64,000 nt of DNA from Platycnemis pennipes (taxonomy: Eukaryota > Arthropoda > Insecta > Odonata > Platycnemididae). The stretch's first letter is position 1. Every line of letters starts with the position of its first letter. Under the pieces are notes generated by a model. It was not told where the DNA came from, did no database searches, and saw only the letters and a program-made list of their open reading frames with translations. A program made the position numbers and the translations under genes. This document shows, piece after piece, positions 1 through 12,309 of this stretch. The stretch lies in NCBI GenBank assembly GCA_933228895.1, contig OW121854.1:93052609-93116608 (forward strand), read 5' to 3'.

Positions 1-1041
1 TTGAAAAGTACAATTTTGTGAGTAACTTCAATACCTGCCATTAATTTAGTGAATTAGAGGAAGGTGAAAGTTTCTCATGAAAAATATAAATGCTCTGTAA
101 GTGATTAACCCTGAAGACTAATTTCGGTATAAAAAAATAGTCTGACATGACACTCTATGAAATATGACACTCAGGCAAATTTGTTATTAGAGGAATGGTG
201 CAGAGAATGGTGCATATCACATTTTCATTGATTAGAGGGGAGAAAATAAAAAAAAGAATAAAAGGAATAGGATTGAAATGATTCACTGGAATGATGAATA
301 TTAAGCAACCAAGCACCATCATTCAGCTTATTTTTGATTGTTAGTTTCCTACTGGTTAGGGTAAGTTTCAGTTGAGTACCGCTATTTTTCATTGTATTGC
401 TTTTGACTAGCAGCTCCTTTCCCATGCTATTTATTTAGTTCTGGCCACTATATTTCTGACCCTTCATCATATAATTCACAATATCATTTCCATTCACTCA
501 CTCCAGCAACTGTCATCTTTCCTCCCCAACCATATTAAAAACCTTTTTATTCATCCTCTTTTCCATCCATTGCACTTTCTACATTCTCTTCTACACTCAC
601 ATTTCTAAAGCTTACAATCTTTTCAAGCTGTCTTTCCCTGGAATTTAGGCCAAAGATCCAAATAAAGCCTTCTTCTGCATAAAGCTCTTCAATAACCTAG
701 TTTATAAAGAACCCTTTGGAAAAGTAAGAGAAGATTTGCAAGAAGAACGTAAGAGAAGACAGTGCAAGTTTTTAATGATTCACTGCCCAGTGAACATTCC
801 CATGTCACACACCAATTTCAGCAAAGTATTAGCTACAAAAAATAATATAGCTCAAAGCAATGGTTACATTGATCAGCTCATAGAAAAACTGTACAGGAAA
901 AAACTGAATTAACTACGAGTAAAAGACATTTATAAGAACCAACCACAGCAGGAGTATTGCCAAATGGCATAAAATATTATACTTGAACAACATTTAATGC
1001 AAGTTTGTAAGAAGCTGCTCAAAAATAAGATTAAAATAGTA
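1..1041. other. Non-coding, intron or upstream flank of the left-hand gene
   Basis: AT-rich DNA with no coding exon that I can support. It precedes the first visible exon of the left-hand plus-strand gene, which opens in phase 1, so at least one more coding exon lies to the left. I see no repeat structure here apart from the palindrome that begins at its right edge. Confidence 0.5.
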
Positions 1042-1158
1042 GATGAGTAAAAAACTTTAGCAATTTTCCACAATGTATTTTAAAATAATAAAATTACACT
1101 GTGTAATTTTATTATTTTAAAATACATTGTGGAAAATTGCTAAAGTTTTTTACTCATC
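1042..1158. repeat. Perfect 117-bp palindrome (58-bp arms, 1-nt centre)
   Basis: Positions 1042-1099 are the exact reverse complement of 1101-1158, with a single T at 1100 as centre. I compared the arms base by base and found no mismatch. The arms begin GATGAGTAAAAAACTTTAGC. Outside them the match stops at once (A at 1041 against C at 1159). The stem is AT-rich and would extrude a cruciform or transcribe into a perfect hairpin. It could be a recent fold-back duplication, a small fold-back element or an assembly artefact. No target duplication is obvious. Confidence 0.9.
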
Positions 1159-1681
1159 CAATATGTCTCAATTCCACTACGTGGCGCCTGATACTGTGAT
1201 CTATATTAAAATAGTACATTACAATAAATAGAGTCTCAGGAACCTACTTTCCCACACTGAAGACACAATTCAAAATGAGTAAAAAGTGGAGTGTATAAAG
1301 TAATGTATGCGTGCGAAACAGTGTAAGTGGAAATTGAAGGACAAGTGAAGGAGAACCAAGCCTGTGCAAGAAACCAGAAATCAACATCACAATTTGCTAA
1401 ACATTTATTAGTTAATAATCACATTAGTGACTTTACTTTTGAAATTTTACATGTGAAACAGAAAGGCCGAATACTAGATGCTTGACAGCAATTGGAAATT
1501 TTAAATAGTTTCCATTCTAAGGAGAATATTGTCCATGATTTTTGTGCACCTCCCACTCCTCAGCTCCTGATGAGTTAAACCCTTTTGCATCTCTCAACCT
1601 CTCCCTTGACTCCCAATATGTGTAAAGGGAACTAAGCTATTGTTAATGAATGTCTGATCCCCCCATTTCCTTCACCTTTAG

Positions 1682-2016
1682 GATCGGGTTGGTGTGGTGG
1701 CTAGAGTACTGGCCTCCCATCCCGAGGGCCCAGGTTTGATTCCTGGCAGTGGATGATTTTTCAGTGAAAAACCAGTCCCCACTTGAGTCCTAGTGCAGGG
1801 CATTTCAAGTTCAGTACTCCGTCCGTCGGATGGGACGTTTAGCCGTGGTTCCCTTCTCGCCTTTCGTTAAGAGTAGGCTAATGCTGACGCCAGGTTTCTA
1901 TCCAAACTTTCTCCGTTCCCTGAAAATTCCTACCATTACCCAATTACCCACCTATCCGAAAATGGCGCAAATGACCTCAACTGTTGGTCGCCTCCTCTGA
2001 ATAACCAACCAACCAA
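1682..2016 (+). mobile_element. tRNA-derived SINE, full length, with 13-bp target-site duplication
   Basis: The 5' head looks like a tRNA: an A-box-like stretch GGTGGCTAGAGTACTGG and a B box GGTTTGATTCC at 1733-1743. A tRNA-unrelated body follows (features include ACTCCGTCCGTCGGATGGGA and CTACCATTACCCAATTACCC), with a 3' tail of AACC units. The 13-bp duplication CCTTCACCTTTAG flanks it at 1669-1681 and 2017-2029 without mismatch, so this is a complete and fairly recent insertion. It is the best reference copy for the many older, mostly antisense copies elsewhere in the window. It is transcribed by RNA polymerase III, if at all, and needs a LINE for mobility. Confidence 0.92.
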
Positions 2017-2678
2017 CCTTCACCTTTAGAGGAGGCCATAGTAAATGTATAACTTCTTCGTACAAAAAAATTGGATATTTACACTGTCTTGCATAAAATT
2101 TGATTCCCTATCTAGTTCTCAATTCTTGAATTGGTTCAAGGATGCTACAGTTAAAAAATTTTGACTTTTGCCAAGGAGTAGGAGTTTGCATAAATCAGAG
2201 ACTTATTAGCGATTTTGAAGTATTACAACATTGAGTGAATAATAGAAGAATGCAGAGTTATTATTATTTTCAGAGTTATTAGCATTATTGCATTGCTTCC
2301 ATGATGTCTTTAGTTTGCATGAAACATTATTTTATGCTCAAAAAATTGCTGAGAACAGTAGTAAATACAATATAGGTCATATATTCAAGAAATAACATTT
2401 CCACCGCAACATGTTGGCTCACCAGAATCATTATTTTATTCTAAACAGAATTAAAGTTTCAAGCCCTAAAATATGTATTACTACTCGAATATAATTCGAC
2501 CCTAATTTCTGACAAAAAAAATTGAATCTAAAACTAACTCTACATGAGTTTATACTGCAATTCATTCAGACTTTGTGTAAACCAATGTGTGTGATATGTC
2601 TTTCTAATTCAAATCAGGAGTAAATTATAATTCACTGATACTGAATCGTAATGATGCAAAACTTAACTTTCATTTCAG

Positions 2679-2943
2679 GGGATTCTGGGAAGGGAGAATG
2701 GTCAGCTGGAGATGCCTTGGAACTAGGGCTTGGTAGCCTTGAGCTGTCAGTGGATACACTATCTGGAACAGTGGCAAGACGCTTTGGAGAGCTGGGAAGG
2801 CGATTGGACTCCTCATTCCGAATGCTATTGCTTGCACAGAACCTTTTCCTGGAGTCATGTCACAGGATACAACTCGGGGAGCCAACACTGGAGGCACGAC
2901 TATCAATAGTTTTAGAAAGACTTCTTGACACAGTTTCAAATCG
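2679..2943 (+). CDS. Internal coding exon of an unrecognised helical protein
   Basis: The acceptor TTTCATTTCAG ends at 2678 and the donor CG|GTAATTG starts at 2944. The exon enters in phase 1 and leaves in phase 2, which joins in frame to the exon at 4980 (CG+G gives Arg). It encodes about 88 residues beginning DSGKGEWSAG. Regularly spaced Leu, Arg and Glu (for example FGELGRRLDSSFRMLLLAQN) suggest amphipathic helix or coiled coil. The exon lacks Pro after the start and looks like genuine protein. I recognise no domain. The 5' exons lie outside the window. Confidence 0.75.
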
Positions 2944-3178
2944 GTAATTGAATATCTCAGTATCTTTCATCTTAGGTTGCATAAATAAGGGTTCTGATGA
3001 CTTTTGCATGCAAGCCCGGTTTAAGCCAGACCGGGCGACCGTCCTGGTCGCCTGGGGAATGGAATAAGATTTTTTTATTGAAGTATTGACAACTTACTTC
3101 ATGTCCAACAAGCTAATTAACTACTTTATACTAATAGAGGAAACTAATTTCAGCCAAATATGATGGAAGTTTTCCACT
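2944..3178 (+). other. Intron start with two adjacent GC-rich hairpins
   Basis: Just inside the intron, at about 3014-3053, a GC-rich stretch contains two side-by-side inverted repeats: CCCGGT...ACCGGG, and immediately after it GGCGACC...GGTCGCC. The surrounding DNA is AT-rich, so the patch stands out. It may be a scrap of a mobile element. No function can be assigned. Confidence 0.45.
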
Positions 3179-3455
3179 ATGGATAAATGAAAGATCTTAG
3201 TGGACTCCGCAGTAATTTTTATTGGGACGACCTAGGTTTCGACACGTAGTGTCATCATCAGGTAACATATACCCACGCCCAAACCCCTTTCCTTAGCCCT
3301 TTCCCAACTCACTTACTCCCCTCCCCTCCTAGATATTGTGCATATAAGTGATGTCCGAATCGTATATGTTACCTGATGATGACACTATGTGTTGAAACCT
3401 AGGACGTCCCAATAAAAATTATGGTGGAGACCACAAAGATCTATCATTAATCCAT
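3179..3455. mobile_element. Fold-back element with about 95-bp inverted arms carrying hammerhead-like cores
   Basis: The left arm (about 3179-3272) and right arm (about 3358-3455) are inverted copies with only a few differences. The C-rich spacer between them has no coding potential. Read outward, each arm contains CTGATGATGACACTA followed by GTGTYGAAACCTAGG, that is a CUGAUGA box, a five-pair stem (GACAC/GUGUC) and a GAAA box, then GTC. That is the order of the conserved parts of a hammerhead ribozyme core, but stem I does not pair well next to the core. Penelope-like elements are known to carry hammerheads in their terminal repeats, so a Penelope-derived non-autonomous element is the best guess. 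Confidence 0.6.
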
Positions 3456-4572
3456 ACTTTTTACTACTTACTTTTTAATAATACTACTACTTTTAACTGG
3501 TGAATGAGTTACAACAGGGGTCGACAGAGGGGAAATCTCTCTCACTGGAGGGCAGGGGAAATCTCTCTCACCTTTCACCTTTCACCATAAATATTCAAAT
3601 ATATTCTCAATGAAACTACATTGAAGAAATAATCCTCTGAATGCATGCTCAAACTAATGTTTAAGGTGAAGTCTTGTGTTCCATCAATGTCTCCCTATGG
3701 TGTTGGCTGATCAGGGTAACTTTTGATGATATACCTGTTGTGAGAGTGTATTACCATTTGACACTGATGATATGGAATTAAATTAAGGACATCCCTGACT
3801 TGATAATTGAAATTTAAGACACAAAAACATAGGAATTTCTCATCATTTAACTGCAATGCATTAATTGGATAGGAGGTTAACCAAAATAATTTGCTTTCAT
3901 CCGAATTTTTGTCTGAAAAGAGTAAATTAACCTCTGAAACTGTAGATTTTACTATTGAACTTGTTAACTTCAAACAGGTTTTCCAGCATTGAGATTTCCA
4001 AAACCTCTATTTTGCCAAAAGTGGTTTTTTAAGTAATTTCACATGAAGGTTGCGATATTAGGAGACTTAAAGATATATTTCATTTTTTTAACGTTAAGGA
4101 GACCACCAAAGCTGAAAACATTTTTGTTGGTGGCAGAGAGCAAGAATGATCAAAATTCACATATTGTGTTAATATCAACAACAAATTGCCAGCTGACTAA
4201 CTGTTGAACAATGTCTTCTTTTCATCTAAATAAATAAAAAAAAGCCTTCTTAAAACTGAAATACATGCCAGTTACAACAGTATGAAAATACACCAAAAGA
4301 TTGCTTTTAAGGCTTCTGCGACTTATAAATAAATGCCTCAATATTATTTCCAGGTATTTCTATTGCATTCAGAGTTTTTTGATGAAAGTTTCACCTCTCA
4401 TCCTAGGGGTTTGCTCAGGTTGAATAGAAATGGAATGCAAAAAGTGTCTGAACAAAAAATGACATGAAATGAAAAAAATTGTCTTTTATACCTGAAGACA
4501 ACCTCAGGACGAGGGGTGAAACTGTTGCCAAAAAATGTCAAATGCGATGGAAAGTCCCAGAAATAATATTAA

Positions 4573-4847
4573 CCCTTTTACTGCCAGTGGGCCGATATAT
4601 CGGCCCAATTACATTACATCATCATGTATTTGTAATGGTTACAATTCCTTCAAATCAGAGACAGCATGAATATTTTTTTCATCCTCTTTAAAAGTGAAAT
4701 ATATGATCAAAATTGAGAAAAATAAAAATTCATATATTAAAATTAAATGCTTCAAAAATATATCTTAATGAGCTTGCCCATTGGCTGGGCATAATGGGCT
4801 TGGCAATTTTCGCACAGTCTACTTTAAAGGGGCTGGCAGTAAAAGGG
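4573..4847. mobile_element. TTAA-flanked piggyBac-type MITE with subterminal palindrome
   Basis: TTAA lies at 4569-4572 and 4848-4851. The terminal inverted repeats read CCCTTTTACTGCCAG on both ends (15 bp). Just inside the left end is a perfect 20-bp palindrome at 4588-4607, TGGGCCGATATATCGGCCCA. The element is about 275 bp with no coding capacity. A TTAA target duplication with CCC-starting ends is the mark of the piggyBac superfamily. It sits in the intron between the two exons of the left-hand gene. Confidence 0.85.
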
Positions 4848-4979
4848 TTAAGCCAACACCAAAAGATGTACAGAAAAGTGGTACGATTATTTTCATCCTA
4901 ATTTACAACTTTTGGTTAATTTTTTAAAAGGTAATCCAATGCTAGTGATAACTTATTTTTAATTTTTTATCATTCTCAG

Positions 4980-6270
4980 GAGCCAAGGAATGAATGATGA
5001 AGCAAACGAAATTAAAGAGGCTCTCCACTCCCAAACAAAGCAGATAGCCACCATGATGGAGGATTTTGAAAATGGTATCACAACTGTGGTTAGGGAAGGG
5101 AATGAATGGCTGTCATCGGAATTTATAGGAGAAAACCAAAGAATGAAGGATGAAGTTATATCTTTGGTCAAGAGCCTAAATGTATTTGGAGAGGAACCTA
5201 AGCCAGAGCTATGCTCTCTGCTGCACGAAAATACCAATGAAACAAGCAGTGGAACCCCAGATGGAGAACTCACAAAAGATGACACATGGAGCAAGATATC
5301 AAGTGACATCTCTGAAGATGACTTTGAGTTTCACCACGTGTCAGCCGTGGTTAAAGATATTGACACAAATGAAAACATTTCAGTTATTGCAAGTTTGCAA
5401 AAAAAGCAACCGGAGACCCCTGTAAGAGGGGATATAGAGAATAATGATAATTCAGGTTTGGAAATACATATTAAAAAGCATCCTTTATCAGGAATAGTGA
5501 GTGTGAATGATGTGAACGAACCAAATGTCACCAAGGAACTGACCCCTAAAGCAACAAATCACAGCTATACCAATGAAACATCTCCAAAGGCCAGAGATAT
5601 CATTAGAGGTCCTAATGAATTTATATTAGGCCACGAAAATCCAACCGCATCCAATGGAAATGCATATGATCTGGAGCACAGAGTGGAACGCAGGAGATCA
5701 GCTGAAAATTCATCGGATGGTGAGATAGATTTAACAGAAGTGCAAGGAAAAGAGAATGGAGATAGGAATAATGAGACCAAACAACTACAGGAGATAATAG
5801 GAGCTCTGACAGATCATTCTCCTTCATTAGGCTTAAAAAATATCTCGGACACTCCAGACACAAGAACAAGCAATGCCTCGATTGAAGAAATGAAATTAAT
5901 ACTGAAGGATATTATATTACAGATTGCAAGCGAGAAAAATAATATTAGGGATCTGAAGTTCAACAAGACATTGGACTCCACCCTAGATGATGCGAATTTA
6001 TCTCATTTCATCAAAGCCGTTTTTAAAATTTACAAATCTCAAAATATAGATTTGAACCTTGAACATTTAAAGGCAAAAATTTCAAAAGAGATGAATGCCA
6101 ACGAAGATTTGGAAAATCTACCAGACTCTAATACAGAAAATGAAAACATCCTTCGATTTGACGTTGAGCAAGACTTCAATAGCACAGAGGCATACATTGC
6201 CTCATATGTAAAAAAAATAATAAACCTTGCATCAAAGCTAGACTCAAACTCCTCCGATGCGCAATTATGA
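4980..6270 (+). CDS. Terminal coding exon of the same unrecognised protein
   Basis: The acceptor TTATCATTCTCAG ends at 4979. The frame continues from the exon ending 2943 and runs 429 codons to a TGA at 6268-6270. The first ~60 residues are helical and continue the coiled-coil-like character of the previous exon (NEIKEALHSQTKQIATMMED). The middle (~300 residues) is acidic, rich in Asn, Ser, Thr, Asp and Glu, and looks disordered. The last ~120 residues again look helical (MKLILKDIILQIASEKNNIR). There is no signal peptide, membrane segment or recognisable catalytic motif. The layout suggests a scaffold or cytoskeleton-associated protein, but that is only an impression from composition. An internal ATG at 4990 should not be taken as the start, because the splice phase joins upstream sequence. 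Confidence 0.8.
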
Positions 6271-6302
6271 ATTCATGTCTGACACTTTTGTAATTTTCCA
6301 CC

Positions 6303-6308
6303 AATAAA
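6303..6308 (+). terminator. Poly(A) signal AATAAA of the left-hand gene
   Basis: AATAAA lies 33 bases after the stop codon at 6270. It would give a very short 3' UTR. No better-placed signal was noted. Confidence 0.6.
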
Positions 6309-9300
6309 ATTTTTCATAATTAACTCTACTTAATTAATGTATCCAGTAAAGATTCACTCTTTTTTCATAAGGATGGCATTTACACACCAGTTAGAAAGTA
6401 ATTATTCCAAGTGTATGTTATGTATACTGAAGAAAGCAATGGAAAAACACTCCCATTACCTATCTCGTGAAATATTTATGTAGTTAAACAATAGAGAAAG
6501 GTTTATTTATAAATATCATTCGCCGAGAAAGGACAAAATCATAAAATAGAGAAATGAATCTTAGCCAAAATGGTGTGGAATCAAGGATGCATCTTTCACG
6601 TTACTGCCATCTGTATCGATAACGCTTACCCCTAAAGTAGTGCAGGGTTAATAATAACCATCTATAAAATTCACTCCACTGATTGTGATAAGCAATTTGA
6701 AGTGCTGTGCGAAAAATTAAGAATGTAGATCACATTCTCTCTGACAAAAGTTAAATCAAAAAATTACAATAATGGTAGCGCACACCTTATGAAGGTCCTG
6801 ATCAAGGTCCTGATCTCAGCCACAAGAAGTCAGTGTTGTGCTCTACAGTGCAGAAGGTGAGGCCTCCATATAGTCATCATCGTACAAAATTTTAACATTT
6901 CAGCACTGATAATAACAGTAGAAAAGAAGACCCAGAAAAGAATAGCAATATATTTTTAAAACAGGAACGAGTAATGTAGGGGTTACATTGTGAGTCAGCA
7001 AGTCATAAAACATTATAAGAATGATAAGAAGTGATCTAGACATTCAAATGAAATGATAGTAAAGAATAGGGATAGTTTACATTTTTACATCCCTCTAATA
7101 TTACATCATTGAAAGGTGATAAGAGCCATAAACAGTAAATTGCTGATTTAGTCAATCATAAAATACAATTAAATTCGATGAAGTTCATCATGAGATAATT
7201 GATTGTTAGCACAACATAAGATCATGCTAGTAAACTAATTAGGAAATTAATACAATTTCTGAAAATCGATTTTCAATCGGAGTCTAACTTAAAGGCATTG
7301 CTTTACAAAAAATTAATTAATAAGTTCAAAACAAAACTATTAATGACTCATGGCTGACCATGGTTTATACAACTAAGTGTCATCATCAAGACCTTGATAA
7401 TGATGTTGAAACCATGGCTGGTGTTTAATACTGCGTTAAAATAGTACATGTTCTTTGTTTAATCCTCATCATGAATCTAACTCATTTTCACAATGTGATG
7501 CCTTATACCATTAATCGGATTTAAGCATCATATGCATGAAGGAAGAGCATGATTATTCTTTGAAATCACTGAAATTAATGCAGATTCATCCTGAGAAAGA
7601 GTAATAGACTAGCAAATCATTACTTTAGATGCATGAGCACCACCTGTTGCAGTCCAGATCTATGAGCAACAGTCACCAAAAATGGTCCCAATGGGGAGAG
7701 GAGAGTGAAATTCTATGGTTCCTAACGGTATTTTAAGATCAGCAACTCCCACATAGAGTGTATGCACAAATGGCAACAACTACCTAATATGACAGTTTTA
7801 ATGATGCAATAGGAAGGAAGGTAGGTAGCAGCCACATATTTATTTAAGAAAGCTCCTGCCAATGCCATGACAAAGTGGTAATTACCACTAATCAGCAAGT
7901 ATTAACTTTTCAAGGTATCCTTCAACATTCAAAAACCATATAAGTACTCTTGGTCTTCACCAAAACAGGTGGTAACCAAGCTGTGGCCGCTTTTTTGCAC
8001 ACATATCTCTAGCAGGGCCAGATCTTAGGGAAAAAAAAACTTCCTTCCTTGTTAACTAGATACTGAGTAGAGTAAAATATAAAAGCTAAAATAACTCCAC
8101 CCTAATTCCAATGAAACTCTTCAGGGACTCTTAATGCCAATAAATCTATTTCAAAATCCTCACAGACAGCTAATCTAATATTAAAATGCAGCTCTTTAAG
8201 CCATCACCATGCTTCCTCCTTAAGCAGCTAAACCACCTTGAAATCTATGTGATATATAACAACTATTACTTCTCTGGTAAGACTTGATGTGGATGGTAGC
8301 ATTAAACTAGCAAAGCTAGATGTCTCCTTTAAATATTGCAAAAATATTTTATTCTCCATTGACACAAGTCCATCCAGCCAGCGAAAAACCGTTGAGAGGT
8401 AATTGAGATTTATGCATTATTAGGTATACCTCCTTCCCTCCCACAATCTCAACAGTGAGAACCAGCTGACCTGGGAGGCTTCACATTTCAGGTAGCCTTC
8501 AAGGAGACTCAATGGCTGAAGGTTTTTTTCTTGCCGCATATTGAATGCTATCAGGGTAATGAAATACCAAAGTGCTACAGTAAATTGAAGGAGAGCTGTT
8601 GAATGACATATATGTGCATAAGAAAGTTGCTGTTACATATGTGTCTTTGTTATGTTAGCAGCTATGTATACATGCTATGTTGGCGACTTCACACGCTACC
8701 TGTGTTGTGTCAGGCAGGTGAGGTTGGCATGGTGAGCAAGGAGTGGAGTCTGGTTCTAGCATAAAATACTATCATTGTACTATTGCCACCAAGGCAATAA
8801 ACTTTCAGTGACCAGACTTATATAGAATAATTCCAGCCCTTCGTGGTTGCAACCACACAACAGATGCATTTACTTATGGTTGTATCCCATACAACCTGGT
8901 TTTCTGATTGTAAGGTGGTGGATTTAGTGAATTTTATTTTGTTGTGGTTTCATCACATATGGTAACCTATTCATTCAAGCTTCTGATTTTGAGCTAACTG
9001 CGGCTCAACAATCATGGTTTTACATAAGCATTCAGTCAAAAAATAATAACATGAAAGGTTACCTAGACTTAGTTTCACAATAAAAATCTATATGATGGTA
9101 GAATAATTAAAGAATATCAGCCTCCGATTCAGGACATTAAAGTGCAGTCACGGTAGGTTTGGGAGCTGTGGCTAAGTGCCTCTTAGTTGTTGTCTTGTTT
9201 CATTACAATTCATAAAATTTAATAAGAAAATACTTAAAACTTGATTGAATTAAGATTAGTCATTTATTGACTAGTTTGAAGGAAAATGATGAAAGTTCAG

Positions 9301-9544
9301 TAGAAATAAGTATGTAGTATGTATCTGATTGTAATTGTTTTAAGTAATAACAATTATATGTTTTATGAAGTTATTTTGATGAGCGGTTAGAAGGCAGAAG
9401 GGGCAGTTTTGTCTCAATCTTGCCCCAATAAAGACCTTTTATTATTATTGTTATAATTTTTTTAGTGTAGTGTAACTTCCACCTCCAAGTCTCCGGCTAG
9501 CATCAGGTTTCATTGCTTGCAGTCATAATGGCTGGAGACTCAAG
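6309..9544. other. Intergenic, no gene seen
   Basis: AT-rich DNA with stop codons in all frames. The only structure I see is a short fold-back at about 7355-7430 (CCATGGTTT at the left, AAACCATGG at the right, with TGTCATCATCAAG in the loop), similar in style to the element at 3179, and a retroelement-like 3' tail at about 9420-9460 (CAATAAAGACC followed by TTATTATTATTG). Confidence 0.5.
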
Positions 9545-9990
9545 AGGGGTCATGCCTACAGGAAGTCACATCTGCCACCACTGAATAGGTGGATACACCA
9601 TTGAATGGTGGCCCTGCATTAGGGTCACGCACAAGAAGCAGGCAGAGAGACCCGAGAAGGACAGCCTTCTGCATTGCTCCTGCAAGTGCATCTGCTCGCA
9701 CCCTGCATGCTGGGACGCACTTGAGATTGTCTATCAGTGAGCTCTTGACAACACCAAGCACGCCCATGATGAAGACTACCAGTTTGAAAGAGTAGCCCAT
9801 GTACATTTACCAGAGTTTACACAGCAGGCCTTGATATTTGGTCTTTTTTTCATTCTCCTTTGCTGCCATGTTCGTTTCGGCCAGTGCCGAAAACTCTATC
9901 ACGGACATGACATGCGAGATATTGTCAAGGACAACAATCTCAGGCTTCGTCGCCTTCAACTACCTTCATCTCCAACTTCGTGGTGGAGAA
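9545..9990 (-). mobile_element. Non-LTR retrotransposon fragment, C-terminal region
   Basis: Read on the minus strand, one frame gives KPEIVVLDNISHVMSVIEFS, ENEKKTKYQGL and, after a stop, YSFKLVVFIMGVLGVVKSSL and CRVRADALAGAMQKAVLLGS. These resemble the stretch downstream of the reverse transcriptase domain in many arthropod LINEs: a 'KPDIVV' block, then a conserved hydrophobic '(I/V)xGxLG' block. At least one in-frame stop interrupts it, so it is a dead fragment. The clade cannot be fixed by eye. Confidence 0.6.
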
Positions 9991-12309
9991 GGATTAAGGA
10001 GGGAAGGTTACAAACCCAGTGATATACATACTTTATTCAATACTTTTCATGATCATGCAATGATAAATTAATTCCAGATTGGACCACTAACCTACTAAGC
10101 AAAAACTCAATATCCCAATATCCATTCTCTAAATCACTTCAAGCAATCCAGTATTCTCTAAATCATTTTAACACTTTCAGTGCGGATGAGTCACACGTGT
10201 GACTTATGAACATGGTGAGTTTTGCAACACAAAGTAAGAAAATTTCCTTTTTTGTTTCATTATCCATATATTATGGGTGGGAATAACGTTAACATGGATA
10301 TCTCAGAAAATTCTGATCCAAACTCTATCCACAGGAGATAGTGCTGGAAGTTAATTGATCAAATTATCTAATTTAGTCTTAAGGTCCAGATACACACAGG
10401 AGTTGAGTAGTAAGTGATCAATAAATATTGAATCAAATACATGTTTGACTATACTTGGTAGGTAATTAGTATCTACACATTGGAATCAGGTCGCTAAGCA
10501 AACAATCGCCAGTTCTTTTGCAGCAATTGGAAATTTCAAGAGTAACCCAGCAATCCCTAGTGATTATAACATAGCGAAGCATGTCACATCAAAGGTGAAG
10601 GGCAATGCTAGGAAATAATATGTTAAATTTTGCAATTTTCTTTATTTGTGCAGTAGTAGATAATAATATTATGATGATTAACAGTCCTGGCAGTGCCCAT
10701 GTTTGCATTCGAGAAATAGTTACCAAGATCAAAAACAATCAAACATACATCTGCCATACTCAGATGATATTAGGGAGGTGCCTACCTCATGCAAGTATCA
10801 AAGTCTGCTGTGATCGATAGTGAACTCATAAAGGAGTGGTTATGATACATATACAAGTTGACGTAACAAGTAGCCACATATAGGAGTTCAAGCCTACATG
10901 AAATCACAGCTTTACTTGTGGTACAAGCAAATAATAATGTGTTCCAACTTTCCCTTGAAGACATTAGCCAAGTTACACCCCTTTGCAGATGTAATTATTG
11001 GGGAAATGAAAATTACCTGCTTATTATTAGCTGTTTGGTGTCAAACTCATTGTAAAGAAATATATTTGATGATTCTAAAATACCTTCACCAGACCAATAA
11101 TGAAAAACTCAACCTAATGACAAAATAAGAAGAATTAGACGCATTTTGGACGGTCTGAATATAAGTTACATGCCATATGGACTGAGAAAAATGAATGATC
11201 GGGAACAGTTATGTATCTACAATTTGGGGTTCTGAAACTTAAATTATTATTGTGTCTCCTTTAGTTTCCTAATAGATCCGTCCCTATGTCAGTAAGTGAG
11301 GCAATAATGGATCCAAGTTTCCATAGCCAAACAATGTATTTAGAAGAAATAATAACATATTAAAATTATTTAATATAAGACAATAAAGAACATAACAATA
11401 TATAAAATATTTTTCATCTTAAACTATTTTCAGTTTATGACTTCAAGTTCTACTTAAATGGTATGACTTGGAATTCTGTTAACTAGTGAATATTTAATGG
11501 TCTACACTATTATTATGAAAAAGAAAATATTACGAATTATTCTTTTATTTTCCAATGTTAATAGACATTAAAAAGGAATATCAGCAAAAACAAGAACTTA
11601 GAAAGAAAATAATATCTAGGGTAAGACTGGGTTAACATGACGCAGCCAATATTTTCTGTAGAAGTACCTACATATTGCACCTTAAGGTAAGCAAATTCAA
11701 TCAGTTAAAAAGCTATCATATCCAGGAAACTTTTAACTATTATTTCAACTCTATATGTGTTTTTTTTTTTCAGCCAATCGAAAGAGGTTGATGATGATTT
11801 GACCCATATCACACGTTTTCTGCATGCTCCCAGTTTTTGTTTTAGCTGTCCTAAAAATTAAAATAAAACAGACCTAGTACATCAAAACTTCAAAATCATG
11901 AAAAATATTCCATTTCAATTGACACTCCGCACACACCATTAGCTTCTGAACTACGTTACATTGAGTTCCACCTAACAACTGAGAGCAAAAGGTCCAAGTA
12001 TTCATCTCTAAATCACATTTAATCTTCAGCACATCATACAGTAGTGCCTGCGATTATAAGTAATTTGGCTTGCATCGGTAATCCTCAGAATTATGAAAAC
12101 TATGGAATGTGAGGGGTGATAACCCATCAATAGGTACCTCTTATTGAAAAACAATCCTTGAAGAATCCTTCTCTCTCAAGCTAATTCGTGACTCATATGG
12201 TATGCAGGCTATGAAATTCGACCTTGAACATTTTCCTCCTCGAAAATTTGTACACTGTTCTAAGAATGTTTCAAGAAAACAGCTTATTTTCTGGAGATAA
12301 TGATTATTC
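9991..12309. other. Intergenic, no gene seen; solo TTAA-type end near 10170
   Basis: AT-rich with no supported exon. At 10167-10205 there is TTAACACTTTCAGTGCGG followed by the palindrome AGTCACACGTGTGACT. This matches the left-end layout of the TTAA element at 45818 (TTAACAC, then TCACTGCGG, then a palindrome around GTG...CAC). I found no matching right end, so it looks like a broken copy. Confidence 0.5.

Noticed and set aside
1682..1760. A tRNA gene
   Set aside because: A and B boxes are present, but the sequence does not fold into an intact cloverleaf by eye, continues into a SINE body and has target duplications. It is a SINE head.
2670..2939. Minus-strand 89-codon frame
   Set aside because: Shadow of the plus-strand exon 2679-2943, which has proper splice sites and phases.
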